Below, one piece after another: positions 1-7,948 of a stretch of DNA of 64,000 nt. A model generated the notes under the pieces. It made no database searches. It saw nothing but the letters and a program-made list of their open reading frames with translations, and was not told the DNA's origin. The stretch spans positions 434,001-498,000 of the forward strand of contig NZ_JACOGC010000002.1 in assembly GCF_014284195.1 (NCBI RefSeq). Reading direction: 5' to 3'. Position 1 is the stretch's first letter; the number at the start of each line of letters is the position of its first letter. This stretch comes from Cognatundibacterium griseum. Its GTDB lineage: Bacteria > Pseudomonadota > Gammaproteobacteria > Burkholderiales > Burkholderiaceae_D. Made by a program: the position numbers and the translations under genes.

Positions 1-2
1 TG

Positions 3-416
3 CAAGACAGTAATCTGGAGTCGGAAATGCGCAATGTGGTGGCCAAATTTCAGCGCCAGACTGGTGTCCACGGTGAAATTGCGTTTGAAGGAAATGGCGC
101 GCCATTAGCGCCGGAGCAGCAGTTGCAGGTCTTGTTTATCCTGCAGGAAGCCTTATCGAATGTACGCAAACATGCGCAGGCGAGTGAAGTCCGTGTGCTG
201 GTTCATAATGAGCGGGATTTTTCCATGACCGTGACAGATGACGGCACCGGCTTCAATCTGGAGCAGGTGCATGAAAAAGGCGAAGAGCATGTCGGCCTGC
301 GGATTATGAAAGAAAGGGCTGAGCGACTGGCTGCCCGTTTCACTATTGAGAGCGCGCCAGGCGCGGGAACCAGCATTGCATTGCATTTGCTGCGCCAGGA
401 ACGGCTGGTTGCCTGA
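3..416 (+). CDS. narX: NarX-type sensor histidine kinase, C-terminal part (5' end outside window)
   Basis: Only the last 137 codons are present; the frame is open to the left edge. What remains is a HATPase_c domain of the HisKA_3/NarX class: an N-box with NVRKHAQASEV, a DDGTGF G1 box and an HVGLRIMKERAERL G2 region. These kinases autophosphorylate on a His upstream (not in the window) and pass phosphate to a LuxR-type regulator. The next gene, 88 bp downstream on the same strand, is such a regulator and resembles NarL, so a nitrate/nitrite-sensing NarX is the best guess. The input domain cannot be seen, so the ligand is inferred from the partner and the denitrification setting. Confidence 0.75.
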   Translation, partial: QDSNLESEMRNVVAKFQRQTGVHGEIAFEGNGAPLAPEQQLQVLFILQEALSNVRKHAQASEVRVLVHNERDFSMTVTDDGTGFNLEQVHEKGEEHVGLRIMKERAERLAARFTIESAPGAGTSIALHLLRQERLVA

Positions 417-504
417 CGGTGCTGGTCTGCCTGTGCTAAAGACAATCCGGCGATGACGGACTAATGATATTAAACTGATTCAGAAAACAGAAATAGAGAG
501 ACGC

Positions 505-1149
505 ATGCCCATCAAGATTTTACTGGTCGATGATCACACCCTGTTTCGCAGCGGCATTCGTTTGCTGTTGCAACGCAACCCGGAATTTGAGATTGTCGGC
601 GAAGCCTCGGATGGACTCGAAGGGGTGAAAAGGGCGAAGCAATTGCGTCCCGATGTAGTGTTGATGGATTTGAACATGGCAGGCCTGTCCGGCCTGGAAG
701 CCATGCAGCTGATCGTCGAAGACTTGCCCGATACCGCCGTGCTGATGCTGACTGTGTCGGAGGAAGCAGAAGATCTCAGCACTGCGCTGAAAAATGGTGC
801 GCGCGGTTATTTGCTGAAAAATATTGAAGCGGAATATCTGACGCAGGCGATTAAACGTGCCGCCGCCGGAGAGCCCGTGATTGCCGAATCCATGACGGCA
901 AAACTCGTGATGCAGTTCCGCGCTGGCCAGAATCAGGCTGCAGCACCGGAGCGCGAAAAACTGACTCCGCGTGAGCGCGAAACGATGATCTGCCTTGCCA
1001 GAGGTGAGAGCAATAAGGAAATCGCCCGGAATCTGGATGTGGCAGAGAGCACCGTCAAAATCCATGTTCAGAATATCCTGAAAAAACTCAATCTGACCAG
1101 CCGGGTGCAGATTGCTGTCTATGCGGTAGAGCACGGGCTGGATAAATAA
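505..1149 (+). CDS. narL: NarL-type response regulator
   Basis: A 214-aa two-domain regulator. The receiver domain (about 1-120) has the acidic pair D9-D10, phospho-acceptor D55 in LMDLNM, the Ser/Thr switch in LTVSEE and the conserved Lys in YLLKN. The C-terminal LuxR/GerE helix-turn-helix (about 150-212) begins at LTPRERE and carries NKEIARNLDVAESTVKIHVQNILKKL. The stretch LTVSEEAEDLSTALKNGARGYLLK is close to E. coli NarL. With the upstream kinase it should form a nitrate/nitrite-responsive pair controlling anaerobic respiration genes. The start follows an AGAGAG Shine-Dalgarno-like sequence. Paralogues of the NarL/NarP/UhpA class are numerous, so the exact name is moderately secure. Confidence 0.8.
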   Translation: MPIKILLVDDHTLFRSGIRLLLQRNPEFEIVGEASDGLEGVKRAKQLRPDVVLMDLNMAGLSGLEAMQLIVEDLPDTAVLMLTVSEEAEDLSTALKNGARGYLLKNIEAEYLTQAIKRAAAGEPVIAESMTAKLVMQFRAGQNQAAAPEREKLTPRERETMICLARGESNKEIARNLDVAESTVKIHVQNILKKLNLTSRVQIAVYAVEHGLDK

Positions 1150-1379
1150 CTAGCCTTTCACAAAAGCCATTCTCCCGGGCAGAATACTAAAGAGATGTTG
1201 CGATGCGGCCATGTTGCTGTATGCGTCAGATATTGTGCAGATGTTTGTGATAAATCCATGCGGCAATAAAAAATTCTTCCTCATCCAATAACATGCATTT
1301 ATAATGCATCATATTGTTCATTTGCATCAGCAGACTAGTCCGGTTGGCGGATAGGCATAGTCTCTTGACGCTTCTACAC

Positions 1380-1393
1380 TTGATCTCTATCAG
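1380..1393 (+). promoter_or_regulatory. Fnr/Dnr box before the Crp/Fnr regulator gene
   Basis: TTGAT-CTCT-ATCAG matches 9 of 10 half-site positions of the Fnr/Dnr consensus TTGAT-N4-ATCAA. It ends only 17 bp before the ATG at 1411, next to the Shine-Dalgarno GGAGA. This is too close to activate a promoter for the annotated start, so it is better placed for autorepression or road-blocking. Confidence 0.6.
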
Positions 1394-1410
1394 TTGGCCG
1401 GAGACATGAG

Positions 1411-2103
1411 ATGACGAAATTGAATTTATTGGGTTTGCTCGAAAATCATGCGCTGTTTCGCAATATTTCACCAATTGATTTGGGCGAGTTGCAAAAAGAA
1501 GTGGTGAAAATCGAGCTGGAAAAAGGGCTGATGCTGTTTCGCAAAGGCGATATCGCGGAAGGAACGTATATCGTGGTGTATGGTTTGCTGAAGCTCAGCA
1601 TTCCTTCTTCCCAGGGTAACGACAAGGTGCTGGAGCTGATCCGTGCCGGACAGAGTTTTGGCGAAGCCATGATGTTTCTGGACGAGCCTTATCCGTTCTA
1701 CGCCGAAGCGCTGGAAAACACCTTGCTGCTGAAAATTCCGCGGACAGCCTTATTGCAGTTGCTGGACAGGTCGCCGCTGTTGTCGCGGCAGATGATGGCT
1801 GGGTTGTCGTACCGGCTGCTGGGCTTTATCCGGAATGTCGAACGCTATTCGCTGCAAAACGCGACACAACGCGTGATTGACTATTTGCTGCAGACCTCCG
1901 CCATACAGTGCACCAACGAAGTCAGGCTGGAACTGAAAAAGCACTTGCTGGCCTCGCTATTGAATTTATCTCCGGAAACCTTATCCCGCGTGTTACACCA
2001 GTTGATGGATGAAGACCTGATCCGCGTATCCGGCTCCATTATTCATATCGGTTCGGCAGAGGCGCTGAAAACCTATCAGCATGGCGGTATGTCGTTGCAC
2101 TGA
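1411..2103 (+). CDS. dnr: Crp/Fnr-family regulator, Dnr/NnrR-like
   Basis: A 230-aa regulator with an N-terminal cyclic-nucleotide-type sensor fold (about 15-130, including FRKGDIAEGTYIVVYG and GQSFGEAMMF) and a C-terminal winged helix (about 150-225; recognition segment LLNLSPETLSRVLHQL). The N-terminal cysteine cluster that carries Fe-S in true Fnr is absent; only one Cys is seen, in the linker region. That fits the Dnr/NnrR branch, which senses NO through haem and activates nir, nor and nnrS genes. An Fnr/Dnr-type palindrome lies directly upstream. The surrounding denitrification genes support the role; the NO ligand is inferred from family and context. The start follows GGAGA. Confidence 0.75.
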   Translation: MTKLNLLGLLENHALFRNISPIDLGELQKEVVKIELEKGLMLFRKGDIAEGTYIVVYGLLKLSIPSSQGNDKVLELIRAGQSFGEAMMFLDEPYPFYAEALENTLLLKIPRTALLQLLDRSPLLSRQMMAGLSYRLLGFIRNVERYSLQNATQRVIDYLLQTSAIQCTNEVRLELKKHLLASLLNLSPETLSRVLHQLMDEDLIRVSGSIIHIGSAEALKTYQHGGMSLH

Positions 2104-2174
2104 AGCCGTTTTCACCCGTGAGTCCTGCGGGCCGGCTATGAATTGTTGAGCCAGAACAAGGACATTGGAAACAA

Positions 2175-3200
2175 GTGTCATTACTATTTGCAGTTATGAA
2201 TGCTATTGATCTGGTGGCTCCTGCCGGCAGTCTGGTTGCTTTAAAAGCGGCTATAGACAAAGGGGCAAATGCGGTTTACCTGGGCTTGCGCAATGCGACC
2301 AATGCCCGTAATTTCGGCGGACTGAATTTCAGCGACCATGATATCCGGCAGGGTGCGGATTATGCCCACAGCCGTGGCCGGCAGATCCTGTTTGCGATCA
2401 ACACCTATCCGCAGGCGCGTGCTGTCGGCGAATGGCGTGCTGCGATTGATACGGCCGTGCAGATGGGGGCGGATGCCGTGATTCTGGCTGATCCCGGACT
2501 CATGGCCTATGCACGCGACCGGCATCCTGATTTGCGCCTGCATCTGTCGGTACAGGGTTCGGCCACCACGCTCGATGCGATCGAACTCATGCGTGAACAG
2601 TTCGGTATACGGCGTGCTGTGTTGCCGCGTGTGCTGACCCTGACCGAAATCGAAAAAATCATCCGCCAGACGACTGTCGAAATCGAAGTATTCGGTTTTG
2701 GCAGTCTGTGCGTGATGGTAGAAGGTCGCTGCCTGTTGTCGAGCTATGTCACGGGCGATTCACCGAACAACAAAGGCGTCTGTTCGCCCGCGCATGCCGT
2801 GAGCTGGGAAGAGAAAGACCGCACGATGTATGCACGGCTCAATGGCACGCTGATTGACCGCTATGCGCCGGACGAGGCCGCAGGCTATCCGACCTTATGC
2901 AAAGGGCGCTTTGAAGTCGAGGGTGAAATCGATTACGCGCTGGAAGAGCCGACCAGTCTGAATGCAGTCGGCCTGTTGCCCAAGCTGGTGAATATGGGCG
3001 TCTCGGCGATCAAGATCGAAGGCCGTCAGCGCAGTCCGAGTTATGTCGCGCAGGTCGTGGGAACGTTGCGTGCGGCGCTCGATGCAGCGCAGCGCGACCC
3101 GGAACGCTATTCTCCCCGCCCTGACTGGCAGGCAACGCTGGCGCGGCACGCTGAAGGCGCGCAGGTCACGCAAGGGGCGTTTGAACGGCCCTGGAAATAA
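2175..3200 (+). CDS. ubiU: Ubiquinone biosynthesis protein UbiU (U32 peptidase family)
   Basis: About 341 aa from a GTG start. The alternative ATG at 2196 begins MNAIDLVAPAGS, closer to where E. coli UbiU (YhbU) begins. It keeps the four cysteines expected to bind a 4Fe-4S cluster: two in FGSLCVMVEGRC, one in KGVCSPAH and one in YPTLCKGR. UbiU and UbiV form a heterodimer needed for oxygen-independent hydroxylations of ubiquinone, with prephenate as the known hydroxyl source in E. coli. It is followed closely by ubiV, ubiT and a DGC-domain gene in one apparent operon. The position between an Fnr-family regulator and NO-detoxification genes suggests use under anoxia or denitrification. Confidence 0.88.
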   Translation: MSLLFAVMNAIDLVAPAGSLVALKAAIDKGANAVYLGLRNATNARNFGGLNFSDHDIRQGADYAHSRGRQILFAINTYPQARAVGEWRAAIDTAVQMGADAVILADPGLMAYARDRHPDLRLHLSVQGSATTLDAIELMREQFGIRRAVLPRVLTLTEIEKIIRQTTVEIEVFGFGSLCVMVEGRCLLSSYVTGDSPNNKGVCSPAHAVSWEEKDRTMYARLNGTLIDRYAPDEAAGYPTLCKGRFEVEGEIDYALEEPTSLNAVGLLPKLVNMGVSAIKIEGRQRSPSYVAQVVGTLRAALDAAQRDPERYSPRPDWQATLARHAEGAQVTQGAFERPWK

Positions 3201-3215
3201 CCGGAAGAGTATCGT

Positions 3216-4124
3216 ATGCATGAATTCAAAATTTCTCTGGCGCCGCTGGCCTATTACTGGTCGAAAGAAGCAACCCTGAGCTTCTATGCCGATGCCATGC
3301 AGTGGCCGGTCGATATTGTTTATTTGGGAGAGGTGACCTGTTCCCGTCGCCATCTGATGAAGCTGGACGACTGGGTTGCTGTTGGACGGGCTCTGCGCGA
3401 GGCGGGCAAGGAAGTGGTTTTTTCCACCCTGACGCTGATCGACAGTGAAGCGGACCGTCGCAATATGCACCGCATGACAGAGCGCGCACTGGAAGAGGGA
3501 TTTGGCGTGGAAGCCAATGATTTCAGCGCAGTGCGTGCCATGCAGGGGCAGCCATTTGTAGCTGGTCCGCATCTGAATATTTACCATGCCGATACGCTGG
3601 CCTGGTTGTCCGGACTGGGCGCGCAGCGTTTTCTGCCACCGATCGAATTGCCGCGTGACGATCTGGCGAGCCTGCAGCAGCAAAAATCAGCCGCGATGCA
3701 GACGGAAGTGCAGGTCTGGGGGCGACTGGCGCTGGCGTTTTCTTCCCGCTGCTTTACCGCGCGGCACCATCGCCTGCGTAAGGACAGCTGTGAATTCCGC
3801 TGCGAGCAGTATCCTGATGGCTTACCGCTGGCAACCCGCGACGGCAAGGAATTTTTGACCATCAACGGCATCCAGACCCAGAGCGGCAGTTGTCTTGATC
3901 TGGGGGCGCAGGTGCCCGATCTGGCGGCGATGCAGGTCGATATCCTGCGTTTGCAGCCACAATCTCAGGGTATGGCGGAAGTGGTCGCCGCATTTGATCT
4001 GGCACGCAAGAATCGCAGCACCGCCCAGGTGGACAGCCGTTACCTGCCGGCAGAGGCGCAACGCAGCAATGGCTACTGGAGCGCCAAGCCAGGTATGCAG
4101 TGGCTGATGGCCGAATCAATCTGA
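3216..4124 (+). CDS. ubiV: Ubiquinone biosynthesis protein UbiV (U32 peptidase family)
   Basis: A 302-aa U32-family protein starting 15 bp after ubiU, behind a GGAAGAG ribosome site. Cluster cysteines are visible: one in LGEVTCSRRH (near residue 40), one in SSRCFTARHH and two in KDSCEFRCEQ, the UbiV spacing. UbiV partners UbiU in the anaerobic hydroxylation steps of ubiquinone synthesis. Ubiquinone is the electron donor for quinol NO reductase and bo3 oxidase encoded in this window, so the operon would keep the quinone pool supplied when the oxygen-dependent hydroxylases stop. Called confidently because ubiU, ubiV and ubiT are all present in order. Confidence 0.9.
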   Translation: MHEFKISLAPLAYYWSKEATLSFYADAMQWPVDIVYLGEVTCSRRHLMKLDDWVAVGRALREAGKEVVFSTLTLIDSEADRRNMHRMTERALEEGFGVEANDFSAVRAMQGQPFVAGPHLNIYHADTLAWLSGLGAQRFLPPIELPRDDLASLQQQKSAAMQTEVQVWGRLALAFSSRCFTARHHRLRKDSCEFRCEQYPDGLPLATRDGKEFLTINGIQTQSGSCLDLGAQVPDLAAMQVDILRLQPQSQGMAEVVAAFDLARKNRSTAQVDSRYLPAEAQRSNGYWSAKPGMQWLMAESI

Positions 4125-4135
4125 CCGGAGTTTTT

Positions 4136-4633
4136 ATGGATTTGTCCCAATTTCGCTTTCCCGCCGTGTTTCAGTCGATTGGCCGGCACATGCCGGCGCC
4201 GCTGACCACCACACCGCTGATGCTGATGCTGGAGCTGGCGCGGCGGCGTGAACTGCTGGTCGCGCCCGATACTTTATACGGCAAAAAATTCAGTATTCAC
4301 GTCGAAGACCTGGGCATGTCGCTGTATTTTGAATGCAACCAGGGGCGCTTTCGCTCACTGAGCCGCCAGGTGTCGGTGGATGTCAGCCTGTCTGCCAATG
4401 CGGTGGATTTTTTTAAAATGGCATCGGGTATGGAAGATGCCGATACCTTGTTTTTCCGCCGCCGTCTGCGCATGGAGGGCGATACCGAACTGGGTGTGGC
4501 AGTGAAATACTGGATTGATGCGAGCGAGCGTCCGGCATGGCTGAACAGTTTTGCCCAAAAGCTCAGTCAGCAGTTTGAATCGCAGTCGGCTTCAGCGCAT
4601 GGGGCAGCCCGGCACGGAGCCGGGAGACATTGA
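4136..4633 (+). CDS. ubiT: Ubiquinone biosynthesis accessory factor UbiT (SCP2 domain)
   Basis: A 165-aa protein from an ATG preceded by CCGGAG; an upstream in-frame ATG at 4100 lies inside ubiV and lacks a good ribosome site. It is a single sterol-carrier-protein-2 fold (about 35-140), like E. coli YhbT/UbiT, thought to bind ubiquinone intermediates under anoxia in place of UbiJ. It begins 11 bp after ubiV and its stop overlaps the next ATG by one base (TGATG), so the operon is translationally coupled. The tail after about residue 145 is rich in Ser, Ala and His and is probably disordered. Confidence 0.85.
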   Translation: MDLSQFRFPAVFQSIGRHMPAPLTTTPLMLMLELARRRELLVAPDTLYGKKFSIHVEDLGMSLYFECNQGRFRSLSRQVSVDVSLSANAVDFFKMASGMEDADTLFFRRRLRMEGDTELGVAVKYWIDASERPAWLNSFAQKLSQQFESQSASAHGAARHGAGRH

Positions 4634-5058
4634 TGGATGACGCGCCGCAGCCGTCGCAACTGCCGCTGGTGTACGCCTGTTCCGGCTGCTCCAGCGTGGC
4701 GCAGCTGGCGAATGATGTGGCGGTGCGGCTGGACAGGGAAGGGCTGGCGCAAATGTCCTGCATCAGCGGCGTCGGCGGCGGTGTCAGGCCACTGGTCAGG
4801 CTGGCGCAGTCGGGGCGGCCCATACTGGCGCTGGATGGATGTGCGCTGGCCTGTGTGAAAGCCTGCCTGCAGCAGGCCGGAGTAGAGCCTGCCTGGCATC
4901 TGATCCTGAATCAGGAGGGGGCGCGTAAACGTTTTCATGCCGATGCCAGCACAGAAGAAATGCAGCTGGCCTGGCAGGCGGTACAGCGGCAACTGACCGG
5001 GATGCAGACTGAGCAGCCGCTTGCAAAGAACTGTCCGGAATCCGTGACGCCAGACTGA
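4633..5058 (+). CDS. DGC-domain putative metal/Fe-S binding protein
   Basis: A 141-aa cysteine-rich protein, translationally coupled to ubiT. Motifs: YACSGCSSVAQLAND near the N-terminus, SCISGVGGG, and the signature ALDGCALACVKACLQ that names the DGC (Asp-Gly-Cys) family, which is predicted to bind zinc. Function is unknown. The co-transcription with ubiUVT is visible in the sequence. A role in Fe-S or metal supply for UbiUV or in nitrosative stress is only inference. No signal peptide or membrane segment is seen. Confidence 0.7.
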   Translation: MDDAPQPSQLPLVYACSGCSSVAQLANDVAVRLDREGLAQMSCISGVGGGVRPLVRLAQSGRPILALDGCALACVKACLQQAGVEPAWHLILNQEGARKRFHADASTEEMQLAWQAVQRQLTGMQTEQPLAKNCPESVTPD

Positions 5059-5125
5059 AATTAGCATACTCCCCTGTCATTATTTAAAAAATGCGCTGAT
5101 ATCAAGGAAATATAAGGGCTTATAC

Positions 5126-5146
5126 ATATACTGGGTAGGAGTATAT
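5126..5146. promoter_or_regulatory. 21-bp palindrome ATATACT-N7-AGTATAT upstream of nnrS
   Basis: Perfect 7-bp arms ATATACT and AGTATAT flank GGGTAGG, 90 bp before the nnrS start. A half-site ATACTCCCC lies 52 bp further upstream (5066-5074). The same architecture recurs at 53443-53463. The inner part reads TACT-N7-AGTA, the layout reported for the E. coli RcnR operator (TACT-G6-N-AGTA). It is probably an operator; the protein that binds it is unknown. Confidence 0.5.
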
Positions 5147-5236
5147 TGAGGCTCTTGGGCAGGAGATCCACGACTGTTTCCTGTATTCCTTACCGTATAA
5201 CCTGTTTGCCTGCCGATACTTACCGGATACCTCATC

Positions 5237-6382
5237 ATGAAACGTCTTGCTACCGCCCCTCACCGGTTATATTTTTTTCTCGGCGCACTGGCTGTGTTAA
5301 TCCTGTTTTTCTGGTGGTGGCTGCAGGTGCAGCACCCGGACAACATGGCGGTTCCGCTGCATGCCCTGCTGATGCCGTTGGGCGTATTCCCCCTGTTTAT
5401 CCTGGGTTTCACGTTCACAGCCGGACCGCGCTGGCTTTCGGTTGAAACCCGGGATGATTACTTTTTACTGCATGGCGGGACATACTTCGGTGGCTTGTTG
5501 CTCGCCATGTTCGCATCCGGCATCGGCTGGTATCCGCTGCGTTCCTCCGGTTTTATGTTGATGCTGAGCGCCTGGTGCGCCGTGACATGGCGCTGGGGCA
5601 GTCTGATTCTGCTCAGTAAAGCGCTGGATAAAAAACATGCCTGGGCGATTCTGCTGGCGATGTGCGGCGGCGCATTGGCGCTGGCGGCTACCCTGTGCTG
5701 GAGTGCCGGGATTGACGTTGCCTGGAGCGTGGCGCGCCAGCTGGCTTTTTTTGCTTTTCTGTTGCCGGTGTTTCTGACGGTCTGTCACCGCATGCTGCCA
5801 TTTTTCAGCAGTAATGTGCTGAAGCCTTATACAGTCTGGCGTCCCGTGTGGCTGCTGGCATTCTGGCTGACGGCATGTCTGCTGCTGGCGCTGACCGGCG
5901 TGGCCGGCTGGCATTTGGTGGAAGCCCTGATCGCAGCGGCGCTGAGCCTCAGTTTTGCCGTCACCAGCTGGCGCTGGGGACTGTTGCGCAGTTTTGCAAA
6001 TCGCCTGCTGGCAATGCTGCATTTATCCTTTGCCTGGCTCACTATCGTGTTTGCACTGCAGGCTGCCGGCGCGCTTGGTGTGAATACGGGTTCGGCAGCA
6101 GTGCATGCGCTGGGGCTGGGTTTCATGACAACCATGATGGTCGGTTTTGTCAGCCGGGTATCGTTTGGCCATAGCGGCAGGCCGCTGCAGGCATCCAATA
6201 CACTGTGGGGACTGTATCTGGGGCTGCATCTGGCGGCGCTGCTGCGTATTCTGGCGAGCCTGCTGGTTTTGCCGTGGCTGATCTCGGTATCCGCAACGGC
6301 CTGGCTGATCCTGCTGGCCGGCTGGATCGCCATGATGCTGCCGGTGTATCTGCGGGCACGTGTGGACGGACAACCCGGCTGA
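5237..6382 (+). CDS. nnrS: NnrS family membrane protein
   Basis: A 381-aa polytopic membrane protein with roughly a dozen hydrophobic segments spread from residue 12 to the C-terminus. The opening MPLGVFPLFILGFTFTAGPRWL is the typical NnrS N-terminal region. NnrS proteins bind haem and copper and protect cells from nitrosative stress; they are commonly controlled by NnrR/Dnr or NsrR. Its neighbours on both sides are NO- and anoxia-related. The 178-bp upstream gap carries no clear Fnr or NsrR site but does have the 21-bp palindrome. Conserved His ligands cannot be assigned by eye. Confidence 0.85.
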   Translation: MKRLATAPHRLYFFLGALAVLILFFWWWLQVQHPDNMAVPLHALLMPLGVFPLFILGFTFTAGPRWLSVETRDDYFLLHGGTYFGGLLLAMFASGIGWYPLRSSGFMLMLSAWCAVTWRWGSLILLSKALDKKHAWAILLAMCGGALALAATLCWSAGIDVAWSVARQLAFFAFLLPVFLTVCHRMLPFFSSNVLKPYTVWRPVWLLAFWLTACLLLALTGVAGWHLVEALIAAALSLSFAVTSWRWGLLRSFANRLLAMLHLSFAWLTIVFALQAAGALGVNTGSAAVHALGLGFMTTMMVGFVSRVSFGHSGRPLQASNTLWGLYLGLHLAALLRILASLLVLPWLISVSATAWLILLAGWIAMMLPVYLRARVDGQPG

Positions 6383-6456
6383 GTCGGGCGCGCAAAACCG
6401 GTTGTATGCATTGCATCTGGAAATTTTTGATGGAGAGCAGGGTTTTGATAAAGAAA

Positions 6457-6497
6457 TTGATATAGATCGACCCGGTGCATGATGGCTTGATTACAAT
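6457..6497 (+). promoter_or_regulatory. hemN promoter: Fnr-type box plus -10 element
   Basis: TTGAT-ATAG-ATCGA at 6457-6470 differs from the Fnr consensus TTGAT-N4-ATCAA at one base. A -10-like TACAAT sits at 6492-6497. If transcription starts near 6505, the box is centred at -41.5, the classical class II Fnr activation position. This fits the anaerobic role of the downstream hemN. Confidence 0.6.
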
Positions 6498-6527
6498 GGT
6501 GCCATCAACCCAACAGGATATCCCGGT

Positions 6528-7940
6528 ATGCCGGGCAGAAAGAACACGATGAATACCTTCACAGATCAGATCGATTTATCCGAAGCGCTGATACGTAAAT
6601 TCGACAAATCGGGTCCCCGTTACACCTCGTATCCGACCGCCGACCGTTTTCACAAGGACTTTACAGAGCAAAGCTATATCAGCTATCTGGAACAGCGTGC
6701 CGGAAAGAAAAACAATCCGCCACTGTCGGTCTATATTCATCTGCCTTTCTGCGAATCGCTCTGCTACTTTTGCGCCTGCAACAAAATCATTACCAAGGAT
6801 CACAGCCGCACTACGGAATATCTGCGCTATCTGGAAAAAGAAATGGAAATGGTGGCAGCGCATCTGGGACCGGATCGCCAGACGGTGCAACTGCATCTGG
6901 GCGGCGGCACGCCAACCTTTTTCAATTCGGATGAACTGGGGCAGCTGATGGCGATGGTGCGCCGGCATTTCACGTTTACTGCCGATGCCGAACTGGGTGT
7001 CGAGATCGATCCGCGCACCGTCAGACCGGAAACCCTGCAATCCCTTGCGGCGCTGGGCTTTAATCGCAACAGTTTTGGCGTGCAGGATTTTGACCCCGCG
7101 GTGCAGCAGGCAGTCAACCGCATTCAGCCATTCAGCATGGTTGAAGCTGCGGTCAAACAAAGCCGGGCGACGCATTTTGAATCAATCAATGCGGATCTGA
7201 TTTATGGCCTGCCCAAGCAAAACCTGGAAAGCTTCGGCCGCACACTGGATAGCCTGATTGCGCTGGCGCCGGATCGTATCGCTCTGTACAACTACGCCCA
7301 TTTGCCAAGCCGTTTCAAGGCGCAGCGCCAGATCATCGAAGCCGACCTGCCGAGCGCCGAAGACCGCCTGCAGATATTCATGATGTCCACCCGCCGCTTG
7401 CTGGACGCAGGCTACATCTACATCGGACTGGACCATTTTGCCAAACCCGATGATGAACTGAACAAAGCCCGCGAGAACCAGACCCTGCACCGTAATTTCC
7501 AGGGATACACAACCCGGGCGGAATGCGATCTGGTTGGTTTCGGTGTTTCAGCGATCGGCAAAGTCGGTGATTCTTACAGCCAGTCTGTGCGTACTATCAA
7601 AGAGTATTATCAGCATCTCGATGCCGGCCATCTGCCGGTGGAAAAAGGCATTGCGCTGAGTCAGGACGATTTGTTGCGCCGCGAAGTCATCATGACGCTG
7701 ATGTGCAGCATGCCTTTGTCAGTGCGCGCTGTTGAGCAAAAATATCAGATCAGTTTTGCCAGTTATTTTGCTGATGAGCTGGTGCAGCTCAAGCAATATG
7801 AAGAGGCCGGTTTCCTGGTCACTGACCCGGACATGATCCGCGTCACCACCAAGGGACGTCTGTTTGTCCGCGCGATTGCCATGACGTTTGATCATTACCT
7901 CAAAAAAGTCACGACTGCGACTTATTCCAAACTCATCTGA
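6528..7940 (+). CDS. hemN: Oxygen-independent coproporphyrinogen III dehydrogenase
   Basis: A 470-aa radical SAM enzyme that decarboxylates coproporphyrinogen III to protoporphyrinogen IX without oxygen. The SAM 4Fe-4S motif is CESLCYFCACN near residue 80, matching the HemN-specific CX3CX2CXC. LHLGGGTPTF follows as the SAM-binding glycine motif. The N-terminal KSGPRYTSYPTADRF is the HemN signature that separates it from HemW. The ATG at 6528 has AGGA upstream; the ATG at 6549 gives 463 aa, nearer the E. coli length, so the start is uncertain by seven codons. The Fnr-type promoter upstream predicts anaerobic induction. Its product is needed for cytochromes used in denitrification. Confidence 0.92.
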   Translation: MPGRKNTMNTFTDQIDLSEALIRKFDKSGPRYTSYPTADRFHKDFTEQSYISYLEQRAGKKNNPPLSVYIHLPFCESLCYFCACNKIITKDHSRTTEYLRYLEKEMEMVAAHLGPDRQTVQLHLGGGTPTFFNSDELGQLMAMVRRHFTFTADAELGVEIDPRTVRPETLQSLAALGFNRNSFGVQDFDPAVQQAVNRIQPFSMVEAAVKQSRATHFESINADLIYGLPKQNLESFGRTLDSLIALAPDRIALYNYAHLPSRFKAQRQIIEADLPSAEDRLQIFMMSTRRLLDAGYIYIGLDHFAKPDDELNKARENQTLHRNFQGYTTRAECDLVGFGVSAIGKVGDSYSQSVRTIKEYYQHLDAGHLPVEKGIALSQDDLLRREVIMTLMCSMPLSVRAVEQKYQISFASYFADELVQLKQYEEAGFLVTDPDMIRVTTKGRLFVRAIAMTFDHYLKKVTTATYSKLI

Positions 7941-7948
7941 ACCCGGAT

